64,000 bases of DNA from Micractinium sp. NFX-FRZ. Its lineage: Eukaryota > Chlorophyta > Trebouxiophyceae > Chlorellales > Chlorellaceae. Position numbers and translations under genes: made by a program. This document shows, piece after piece, positions 1-9,541 of the stretch. The DNA is taken from the NCBI GenBank assembly GCA_029339195.1, contig JAPTJF010000050.1, positions 62,001-126,000 of the forward strand. Direction: 5' to 3'. The notes beneath the pieces were generated by a model. It was not told the origin of the DNA, did not search any database, and saw only the letters and a list, made by a program, of their open reading frames with translations. Within the stretch, counting starts at the first letter, position 1. Each line of letters begins with the position of its first letter.

Positions 1-2913
1 CGGCAGCTTGCCTATCGCGCCCTCCACGTCGGCGGGCACCAGGTCCTGGATCTTGCGCAGCCTGGGGGGGGCAGAGCAGAAAAGGAGCGACAGGTTTAAA
101 GAGGGCACAGTGCAGGGTGGGGGAGAGCTGGGGGCACCAGGTCCTGCATCTTGCGCAGCCTGGGGGGGGCCAGGGGGGGTGGGGGGCAGCAGCGGTGGCA
201 GCGAGACGGGGCGGTGGGTGGGGAGGGGGCAGGGGGGCTGAGTCCACCAAGCCACCTCACCCCGCACCCACATGCACCTCCCATTCAACCATACACCCAA
301 CTTTGCTGGTCCACATCCACAGCCTCTCATCACTTCACCTCTGCACACAGCCTTCCCCACTGCCCTGTTGCCTCCCCCAACCCTCCTCCACCAGCCCTGC
401 CCCCACCTGACTTGCTGGTCCACATCCATGAACGGGTACCGACCCGCCAGCATGCAGTACAGCGTCACCCCGCAGCTCCACACATCCGCCTTCTCCGTGT
501 CGTACGCCTCGTCGCCCCGGCAGCGGGCCACCTCGGGTGAGATGTAGGCGGCGGTGCCCACGCGCGTCTTGGGTATGCTGCCCCACCCCACGTTCTTGGA
601 GTAGCTGCGGTGGATGGGCAGGGGGCAGGCGGGGGGCAGGCAAGCCAAGGTGAGGCGGGGACAGTGGGGTGTGGCTTGTGAAGGCGCGGCAGTGCATGGG
701 CAGGCAGTTGATGAGAGGAGGCGCGAGGATGCGAGCCTGCCCACACACGCGCGCATGCACACTCCAGCCAAACACACCGCAACGCAAGGGGGTGTGCAGG
801 CAGGTCAAGGTGGGGCCAGTGGGTTGTGAGTATGCCATAGGGGGTGTGGCTTGTGGATGCGGGGCAGCAGATGGGTGGGCAGATGATGGGACCGCCGCGA
901 GGGAGGCGCATGCCCACGCACACGCGCATGCACGCCCCAGCCATGCACGCCCCAGCCATGCACGCCCCAGCCATGCACACCGTGGGTGCCGCACTTCACC
1001 CCGCCCCACCCCGCCGCCCGCCTCACCCAAAGTCGCACAGCTTGAGGATGGGTATCTGGTACTTGGTGTTGAGCAGCACGTTGCCCAGCTTGATGTCGCG
1101 GTGGGCGATGCGCAGGTTGGCGTGGCAGTACTGCGGCAGGGGGCAAGGGGGCGGCGCGGGAGCAACAGGGGTGAGGCAGCCGCTGTGGGGCATGGGTGGG
1201 GTGGTGACGAGGAGGGAAGCCCGGCGGGAACACAAAGGAGGTGAAGCTTGGGGCCAGGCAGCGAGACACGAACAAAGCTTCCTGCCTGCCCACCCCCACC
1301 AATCCCACCTACCCCACCCTACCCTCTGCCCACTGCGCCCATGCTTACCGCCCCTCCCCCCCCACCTGCAGCGCCAGGATGAGCTGCTGGAAGAAGCAGC
1401 GCGCCTGCCACTCGGGCAGCCTGCCCGCCGCCTCCACATATTGCTGCAGGTTGCCGCCCCCAACATACTCCATCACAATGGCCAGGTGCTGCGCAGGGGG
1501 AGGCAGGGGAAGCGGGGCAGGCAGCTGCTAAGCAACAGGAGCAGTGGCGGTGGCACGAGTCACCAAAGTCGGGTGCTGCACAGCCAAGGACGGTTGTTGT
1601 GGCACGGCAAGTAGCTGCAGAGGGCCGCAGAGCATGCTGTCACCCTGATGGCAGGCGGTGGAGGAGGAACAGGAGGGGAGGCTTGGCTGGACGGGAGGGA
1701 GTGAGCAGACAGTGCGCTTGGGCAGCCGTGTTGTGTTCACACCCACCCACCCACCCACCTCACCTGCTCCTGCCCAACCTTCTCCACCCTGCCCCGCCCA
1801 CCACCGCCCCATCCCACCCAGCCCCGCCACCAACGGCCCCACCTTTGTAGTGACAAAGACCTCCTTGAAGCCCACAATGTGCGGGTGGGCCAGCATGCGG
1901 TGGTTGATGATCTCACGCTCGACATACTTTTGGTAGAAGCTGCCGGGCACAAGGGTAGGCAGGGTGTCAGTGGTCAGAGCTCCAGACTGCGTGCGCACCT
2001 GCCACCGTTCCGGCAGTGCTGCCCTCCTCCGCAAGCTCCGCCAAGCCCAGATCCCAGATGCCGGCTCCTTTGTGTTCCTGCCCCCTAGGCACCTCCCGCC
2101 CACTGGCCCAGTTCAGCTCAGCTCTGCACAGCTGAGCTAGGCACATCTTGAAATGAAACGCAGAAAGTCAAGTTCTAGCGCCACGGCCACAGCTTAATGG
2201 GCTGGGCCGCACATCCTCCCCAAAGTCAACCACCTCATATACCCATAGCTTACACGACACATTATTAGTGCAGCACAGCAGGCACCTCACCGTGCGCCCA
2301 GCTCGATGAACTTCACCGCCACCTCCTCCCCCGTCAGCCGGTTGCGCGCGTGCTGCACCCACCCAAAGGCGCCTGCATGGGCAACGCCAGCGAGTATGCA
2401 GCAGTACTGTAAGTGAACAGCAGTGAATGTGCAGCCCAGCCGAAGGCCCTGCACACCGGCAGCAGCGGCAGTATGTGCTCTGATGTGGATCCATCAGCAA
2501 TAGAAGCAGCACAGACCTGGCTGTGTGCCACGGTGGTGGCGGCAGCGCTGGCACAGGCAGGCAGGGCAACGAGGCGGGTGCGGGCGGGTGCGTACGGGCC
2601 GCGCCGCCTGAAACTCATAGCGGGACCCCAGCGGCGCCCCTCCCCCGGGTACACCTACCTTTGTCCAGATCCCTGATCTTCTCATACCTGCACCCATCAC
2701 CCAGCACACAATTTGTGAGCAAGACAGGGCCGGCAGATTGCTGCCAAAGCCTGCGCCGTGGGCCTCCCGCTCTGCCGCCGGTGGCGGTGCCAGCCGCCAA
2801 CTGGGGGGGAACCAGTGCTGCCTCGGAACCCCACCGCTACCCAGGGCCTGCAGTTCGCTGCATCCCGCTCGGGCTCACTTGGGATGATTTGCGAGGGGCT
2901 CTATCTGCGCCAT
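1..2913 (-). CDS. SnRK2-like serine/threonine protein kinase (3' end beyond window)
   Basis: Cytosolic or nuclear stress kinase of the plant SnRK2/SnRK family. Exons read on the minus strand: 2913-2879, 2687-2659, 2372-2291, 1939-1843, 1488-1366, 1130-1027, 604-407 and 61-1. The joined protein starts [18 protein letters not shown], continues into the glycine loop (DKGAFGWV), the VAIK-type lysine (VAVKFIE), [15 protein letters not shown], the hinge [10 protein letters not shown], the catalytic loop [12 protein letters not shown], an SPE in place of APE, and [19 protein letters not shown]. All catalytic residues are present. The start is the ATG at 2911-2913, because its exon ends in phase 2 and joins in frame with KYEKIRD; the first exon codes for only 11 full codons. 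The C-terminal regulatory tail lies outside the window. REIINHR and the short N-terminus fit SnRK2 better than SnRK1 or SnRK3; the subfamily is inferred. Confidence 0.87.
640..956. repeat. Tandem-type duplication inside a kinase intron
   Basis: Segments about 640-776 and 805-956 resemble each other over much of their length (for example GTGTGGCTTGTG at about 668 and 847, and GCGCATGCAC at about 752 and 924). The second copy ends in a three-fold 15-bp repeat CGCCCCAGCCATGCA (about 936-977). It lies wholly in the intron between the CDFG and YSKNVG exons. Confidence 0.7.
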
Positions 2914-3426
2914 CTTGGTCCTACTGGCGACAACTTGGGCTTGCTGGCACCAGTCCCCCGCCCCTGCGCGGCTGCCCTGTTGGATGCCCGCTGTGCCGTC
3001 AGAAAGGTGCGAGCTTGAACGAGCGGCAGTGGGAGCAGCAGCAGGTCGGATGGTCCCACCAAGCTGCCACAGGTGCCGGAGGGCGCTCAGCTGCTTGAAC
3101 AAGAGATACAACGTGCGGACGAGAGCACAGAACGGCGTCGGGATGCAATGCCAAACGGGCTTGGCGGCAACCTTCCTGCTGAGCTAGCGCCGCCACCTGA
3201 TTACGTGCTGAAAGGGTGCACAAGCACTTGTCGCCACCCCTGTTCCTCTGCAGGCCTGCCCTACCATGCTGACCGGCAGCTGCACCAGTGCTGTTGCAAG
3301 CCAAAAAGTACCAAATGAAAGGAGCGAGGGAAAGGGAGCAGGGAATCAACAGGGAGAAGGGGGACTGGTCACCCATGCACGCGCCACACCGGCGGCCGGG
3401 GCCGGAGCGAAGCGCGCCAAGCACCC
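2914..3426. other. Spacer: SnRK2-like 5' region and DXR 3' region
   Basis: 513 bp between two minus-strand genes. It must hold the 3' UTR of DXR and the promoter and 5' UTR of the kinase. I see no conserved coding stretch and no clear TGTAA on the minus strand. Confidence 0.5.
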
Positions 3427-6400
3427 TCACGCTGCCATGGCCAGGCCTGCCTTGCCGCCGGCGACGCGCTCAGCCACGTGGCGCCTCGCCCACTGGTCGT
3501 AGTGCACAATCTCCTCCAGTGTTGGCGCCTCCACCAGCTCTGCCTGGTGCGCCTCGCAGCACTCCTCCACCACCCGCATGATGTCCAGGTACCCAATCTT
3601 CTCATCTAGGAACAGCTCCACCGCCTGCAGCGGAGGGGCAGGCAGGGGAGGAACGAGGATACAGGTAAGAGATGGCGCGGTGCCTGTTCTTCTCCTCCAA
3701 GTGCAGCCGCACAGCCTGCACGGTCACCGAGGTGGAGGGGGTGACGTGGCAGGCGGGCGGCGGGTGGAGAAGGGGTGATGGGCACATCAGCAACTTCAGT
3801 GGTTGTGTTGTGAGGAGGTAAAGGCAGGGGAGGGCATGGGGACGGGGCAAGGTGAGGGCCAGGCCAGCAGCGGGGTTGGGGGCGTTGAGGTCCCTTCTCG
3901 CCGCGTCTTTGCTGCCCAATGTACTAGGGCAGCCAGCAGGTCGCTCCACCCCCCACCCCAACCACTCAACCGCCCTCTCGCCTGCTCGTTGGCCGCGCTC
4001 ATGACGCCGGTCATGGTGCCTCCCGCGCGCCCGGATGCATAGGCAAGCTTCATGCTGGGGTACTTGGCGTGGTCGGGCTGCCTGCAAAAGTGATGAGGTG
4101 ATGGCGATGGCAGTGATGGAGATGGCTGTCAGTGAGGCTGACACCAGGTGTGGTTGCTTCAAGCACTGGGGATTGCCTCATGCTGACGAAGTCAATGCCC
4201 CCAGTCCAGCCCATCCCACCCCAATCAGCCAGCACACAGCAGGCGCAGCGCCCGCCCGCCCCACCGGAAGGTGAGGTCCCCCATTTTGATGAAGTCGAGG
4301 CGCGGCCAGGTGACCTCGCTGCACTGCACCCGCTCCGGCCAGGACATGGTGTACAGGATGGGCAGCCGCATGTCGGGCCAGCCCAGCTGCGCCAGCACGC
4401 TGCTGTCCGACGTCTCAATCATGGAGTGGATGATGGACTGCGGGTGCAGGGAGAGGGGTGGGTGGATGGGGGCAGTTGGTGGCAGTACAGGGTGGGCAGG
4501 TACAGGTGAGGTGGCCCATTGCACACCCAGCTTTCGTGGGCCCGATCAACTGAAACACAGCCAGCCGTCACAGCGCTGGTACAGCCGAGGCCGTGCACAC
4601 GGGACCTGTGCAGGGTGCAGCCGAGGCTGTCACCGCTGCTTTAGCCATGAGTGCTGGGACCAGGCGCCGGGCCTGAGGGGTGCTCACACCGGGTGCCACT
4701 CCCCCCACACACTCTTAACACGTGCCCGCACCGCACCTGCGGGTGGATGACGATGTCGATGTTGTCGTAGTCGGCGCCAAACAGGTAGTGCGCCTCAATC
4801 ACCTCCAGCCCCTTGTTCATCAGCGTGGCTGCAGGCGGGAGGAGACAAGGGGGAGGGCAGGGCAGTGGGGAAGGGGCAGGGAGGGGTGGTGCGGGCGGGC
4901 AGGCGGCGCAGCATGTGGCACAAGGCCATCCCACCGCCCCTGAGAGTGCGAACAGCCGGCCATCCAGCCCCTCGTTCCATCACTGCCCCAACCCCACTCA
5001 TAACTTCGAGCACACCCACGCGCCGCAGTCGGCCATTCTGACAGGAGGCAGCCCAACATGTACCCCCCCACCCCACCCCACCCTTGCCCCCACCCCACCC
5101 ACCCGAGTCCACCGTGATCTTCTTGCCCATGCTCCAGTTGGGGTGCTTGAGCGCGTCGGCCACCGTCACGCTGGCCAGCTTCTCGACGGGCAGGTCGCGG
5201 AAGGCGCCGCCGCTGGCGGTGAGGATGATGCGCCGCATGCCGCCCTCGGGGATGCCCTGGTGGGGTGGGGCAGGCACACAGAGGGGCGAGGGGTGGGAGG
5301 CGGCGGGGGCGGGTGGGTGGGGAGCAGGGAGCGGGTGGGGTGCAGTGCGCAAGGGTAGGCCAGGGTGCAGCAGGCGTGCGGAAGAGGTGGGTACCCAAGC
5401 AGAGTGGCAGCGCACCGCCGGCCTCGGCCCCCGCTCCAGCTGCCACCCCACCCCACCCCTCATCGCGACCTGCTATGCCCCCAATCCTGAAAGGAACTCC
5501 CCCGCCCTCCGTGCCCCGCCCGCCCTCGCCCCCGCCCCACCTGCAGGCACTGGAAGATGGCCGAGTGCTCCGAGTCGGCGGGCAGGATGTTGACGCCGTG
5601 CTTCTTGGCCAGCGGCAGCACAAAGGGCCCCCCCGCAATCAGGGTCTCCTTGTTGGCCAGGCAGATGTCCTTGCCCGCCTCGATGGCGGCCACCGTGGGC
5701 TTGAGCCCCGCGCAGCCCACGATGCCGGTGACACACGAGTCGGCCTCGGCGTGCGCGGCCACCGCGCAGATGCCCTCGTCGCCGGCCACAAACTCGGGCA
5801 TGCGGGGGGCCCCCTTGAGCAGCTCCTTGAGCTCTGCAATCTTGGAGCCGTCGCGCACCGACACCAGGGAAGGCTGGAACTTGCGGATCTGCGGGCAGGG
5901 GGGGGCAGTGAGGCGAGGTGAGGTGAAGTGAGCATGCGCAGGTGGGTGTCGTCAAATGTGTGACCGCACGAGTGCACCGAGGGTGGGTGATCGGGGGAGG
6001 GAGCGGGCTGGGGCTGGCAGATGTGGGTTGGTGGGGAGAACGAGGTCATGGCAGGTCCTGCTCCCCCGGCCGCTCAGAGGCCTCCAGCTCAGGAAACAAA
6101 GGAACACATGCAGCCGCTCCCACACCTCCACCCTCCTCATCACCTGCTCCGCCAGCAGCTCCAGGTTGAGAGCGAGGGCATGAGGTCTCCAACACATCCA
6201 TCTCCAGTAAGCCGCACATACACTCCCCTCCCATCTCCCCCCCTTCTCACCTGCTCCGCCAGCAAGTCCAGGTTGCCGCCCGCCGCCAGCGCGGTCACCT
6301 CAAACTTGTCGGGGTGCTCCCCCACAATGTCCAGCGTCTGGGTGCCAATGGAGCCGGTGGAGCCCAGCAGGGAGAACTTCTGCGGGGAGACAAGGGGCAG

Positions 6401-6767
6401 GAGGGGCGTGAGAGGGCGGAAGGTAAGGGGGCAGAAGCGGTGGAGAGGGGTGGAGAGGGGAGGCGAAGCACCAGGGCGGAATGCAAGGCGGGCGGCTGTG
6501 TGGCCGCCTGCATAAGCGGTGCTTGCACCCAACCCATGCATTCCCCTGCTGTGCAATATAGCGGTCAACACACCAAACCATAAAAACACGCGCCTTGGGT
6601 CCATCGCGCTGCGGCAGCGTCTCCGGCACGGGCACGCGGCCGGGCCACGCCGGCGGCGGCACAAAACCGGCCTGCACCAGCACCGACTGGCGGGCAGCGG
6701 CCTTGCTGCGGGCTGCCTGCTGGCGCAGCGGGTTGGCCGCCACCGAGGAGGAGAGGGCTGCCTGCAT
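3427..6767 (-). CDS. DXR: 1-deoxy-D-xylulose 5-phosphate reductoisomerase, plastid
   Basis: Second step of the plastid MEP isoprenoid pathway: NADPH- and metal-dependent conversion of DXP to MEP. The N-terminal exon (start 6767) is Ala/Ser/Arg-rich like a transit peptide and reaches the plant-type [13 protein letters not shown] stretch before the NADPH-binding [14 protein letters not shown]. Later exons carry [25 protein letters not shown] (metal/substrate acidic residues), [69 protein letters not shown] and a C-terminal helix ending GLAMAA. No active-site residue is missing. The first intron appears to open with a GTTTTT donor, giving PKAR joined to KFSLLG in frame. The intron after NLDLLAEQ holds a decayed copy of that exon end (6141-6168). 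It shares the 6768-7345 divergent spacer with the F-box glycosylase gene. Confidence 0.96.
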
Positions 6768-7345
6768 GGTGCTGCCGGTCCGTGCTGCCGCTGGGGGATG
6801 GGCCGAAGGCGGCGGAGTCGGCGTTGTAAAAAATGCGCTCGTAGCTCAGATGTTACGAAAGGGACAATGGCGGGCACCCGCATTGCCCTGTGCAGCGCGC
6901 CGCAGCTGGATGGGGAACCTCAGCACACAGCACGACCCCACTTCAAAGTCCTTCAGAGAGGCTCCAAGGCCTTGCTTTGTTATCAAGCGAAACTGCTCAC
7001 AGCGTGGCGGGAAGGCTTGACTTGGCACTCCTGTCCCAAGCGATCAGACACCCTTCTGCAGCCAAACGTTTTGGGCACTCCAAGGCGTTTGTCAAAGTGC
7101 CAGGTGATTACCGGCCGGTCAAAAATGAGTTCTGAGCGCCAGAGCCGCCAGGCAACCGCCTCGGCCCTGCTGCTGCCAGCGGGAGAGCGGCACTGGACCA
7201 CGCCTCACAGACCAGCCTGAGACCTGATTCTCAACTCTGCAGCCTGAAGCCCCCCTCCTGCACTTGTCCAATCCCCTGCAGTGAAAGAAGGCAGCCTAGC
7301 TCCTGTTTAAGAGGCAGCTGAGCGCCCAGCAGGCAGCCCGCAGGC
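6768..7345. promoter_or_regulatory. Divergent promoter region, DXR and F-box glycosylase
   Basis: 578 bp between two divergent start codons. It is less GC-rich than its surroundings (for example 6820-7140), as expected for promoters and 5' UTRs. No coding potential or clear TATA element was recognised. Confidence 0.5.
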
Positions 7346-9016
7346 ATGGACCGCCTGGACCGCGATGTGCTGCTGCGGGTGCTGGCCCTCTGCTCCTGCC
7401 GCGACGTCCTGGCCCTCGCCTGCACCTGCAAGGAGCTGAGCACAACGCTGCAGGTCGATGATCTGTGGCGCCAGCTCGCCGAGCAAAAGTGGGGCCCGGC
7501 GGTGCGCCGCCTGGCGACGGTGCAGCCCGGCGGCTGGGCGGCCTGGGTGAAGCACCGCCTCAGCGCCAGCAGCCACCCACGCTCGCCGCTGGATCTTGTC
7601 CAGGTCAGCAGGCGCCCCGCCAGCCTGGCAGGGTGGTGGGTGCGGACGGGGGGGGGGGCTGGAATCTGGTGGTTTCCCGCATGCACATCTGGTAGCAGGC
7701 AGGGTGGCGGGTGGGGACAGGGGTGCTGGAACCTGGTGGTCGCCCACATGAACGTCTGGACTGCTTGGCCAGGGGTCTGCAGCACATGGTGGTGGCAGGC
7801 GCCATTGCACCGCCGCCTCTGCTGTGTGTCCAAGAGGGGCACAGCCCCCCGTGTACTGCCGGCGTGCCTGCTCTTGACCCTTCTCTCTCCATTGCCGTCC
7901 TGGAAACCCGCCCCTCCTTCACCCGCACCCCCCCACAACTCACACCGCCCCCCCTGCAGGAGCACTACACCGGCTGCCCTTTCCAGCACATCACGGCGTG
8001 CCTGCTGTGCAGCCGCACCACCGGCGGCCCCGCGGTGCAAGGCGCCGTCCAGCTCTTCCTGGCCCTCTACCCCACACCATCAGACGTGCTGGCTGCGCCC
8101 GAGAGCAGGTGGGCACATGCAAGCTTGTTGGCAAGCAGGCCAGCGCCCATGCAGCCACCTGTTGTGAAACCAGCCAGCTGCCAACCATGCTTGGCCTCAA
8201 CTGCGCCTCAGCTCCCCATGCTTGATGGAACACCTTGCTCCCCGCCCTGCTCCCCGCCCCCTCTCCTGCCCCCACCTGCCGCCGCAGCATGCGCGAGGTG
8301 CTGCACCCGCTGGGCCTGCAGGACACGCGGCTGGCGGGGGTGAGGGGCTTAGCGCACGACTTCCTAGCCACTGATTGGCAGGACCCGTCAGAGTTCAAGC
8401 ACTGCGGCAAGTTTGTGTCAGGTGTGTGGGTCCGCTGCAGGGAGGTGGCCCAAGTGGCGAGGCAAGGCAAGCCTGTGACCGACCCTGCTGTGCTGCGCTG
8501 TGCTGTGCTGTGCTGTGCTGTGATTCAAGGGAGCCAGCGGGCCCCAGGCTCCACCTCACACTGCAGCCTCTTGCCTGCCTGCCTGCCTGCCTGCTTGTTT
8601 ATGGCACACCCCGCCCTCCCGGCCCTCTCCTTACACCCTCTCCGACCTCCCCTGCCCTCCCTCCCGGCATCCCACCCCTGTACCCAGCAGACTCCTGGCT
8701 CATCTTCTGCCGCGGCCACCGCAGCCTGGCCGGCATCGAGGACAAGAACCTGCGGCGCTACCTGAGCTGGGTGCTGTCGGGGAGCGTGGAGGACAAGGAA
8801 GCGGCAGAGAAGAAGCGGCAGCGTGCGGCTGCCAGCCGGAAGCGGAATGAGGAGAGGGAGGCAGAGGCGGGCACGCTGCGGTCTGGGCGGCGGCGTGGCG
8901 ACTCGGCAGCAGGCACTGGTGGCAGGCGGCCGGCCGGGCGTGCGCCGCGGGCAGAAGCAGCAGGGGAGCGCCGGCTGACGCGGGCAGCGGCGGCTGGTGC
9001 AGAGGCCAAACCATGA
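7346..9016 (+). CDS. F-box protein fused to MBD4-type HhH-GPD DNA glycosylase
   Basis: Exons 7346-7603, 7960-8108, 8288-8421 and 8691-9016 give about 288 residues. Residues 1-50 are a good F-box (MDRLDRDVLLRVLAL, CKEL, DDLWRQLAEQKWG), a Skp1-binding module of SCF ubiquitin ligases. From about residue 78 the protein follows the C-terminal glycosylase domain of MBD4: SPLDLVQEHYTGCPFQHITA, LCSRTTGG, FLALYPTPSDVL, HPLGLQDTRLAGV, then FKHCGKFVSDSWLIFC with the catalytic aspartate at about 181. MBD4-family enzymes remove T or U from G mismatches. The LVQ|E junction lies inside the conserved glycosylase start, so the F-box and the glycosylase share exon 1 and the fusion is not a mis-joined neighbour. 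The tail is rich in Lys/Arg/Glu and looks nuclear. No methyl-CpG-binding domain is present. The last acceptor is a CAGCAG pair (8685-8690), so an extra Ala may appear before the catalytic Asp. Confidence 0.85.
7627..7763. repeat. Tandem duplication (about 70 bp) in intron 1 of the F-box glycosylase gene
   Basis: Copies at about 7627-7694 and 7699-7763 share GGCAGGGTGG, GCTGGAA-CTGGTGGT and CACATCTGG/AACGTCTGG blocks in the same order. Intronic; no coding role seen. Confidence 0.7.
8484..8604. repeat. TGTGC and TGCC simple repeats in glycosylase intron 3
   Basis: A TGTGC pentanucleotide run (about 8488-8522) and a GCCT tetranucleotide run (about 8575-8600). Confidence 0.8.
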
Positions 9017-9541
9017 GGTTGTACAAGCGCCAGGCAGCGGCGCGGATGAGCCCCAGTTGTTGGGAGCCCCGCTTCTCACCGCCTGCTTTGGCATGCACGA
9101 TTCATGTCAACACACACATTTGCAAGAGCTGCTCCCATGACGACGCAAAGGCAGCTTCAGTAGCCGCAATCGTTGCCAGGGGAGGCGGCTAGCGCGCTGC
9201 CCGGCGTTCCTGGCTGTTTCAGCGGGAGACTTGTGCCTTTTTCAACTGCTAGGTACTCCAATGAACCGGCAAGCTGCCTGCGGCATGCCGACTGTTGGGC
9301 TGCAACCAGCACTCCTCTCTGTTCAGTATCTTGTTACATGCGGGGTGCTGCACATCTTTCAGACGGGTTCACTGGCCGGCTTCCAGTGCTTTGCATGCAG
9401 GGTGGTGTACAGGTGCAGTACGGTGCTCTACGGCGGGTGCTATATGGTACAGGTTTGCTGTTGCTGCTGTTTCCCCTTGCCCCCCATTCATTCATTCGCT
9501 ACTGGGCTTCCCTGGTAACCTGCGCCGAGCCAGGCGAGCCG
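9017..9541. other. Convergent 3' region
   Basis: 525 bp between the stop codons of the F-box glycosylase (plus) and the F-box/LRR gene (minus). A TGTAA on the minus strand (TTACA at 9334-9338) may end the LRR transcript. No gene seen. Confidence 0.5.
9334..9338 (-). terminator. Possible poly(A) signal TGTAA
   Basis: The green-algal poly(A) signal TGTAA on the minus strand, about 205 nt after the stop of the 9542-11625 gene. A pentamer alone is weak evidence; the position is what supports it. Confidence 0.35.

Noticed and set aside
2615..2800. A first kinase exon running directly upstream of YEKIRD
   Set aside because: No ATG in that frame; the GATGGGTGCAG acceptor and the in-phase ATG exon at 2913-2879 explain the start better.
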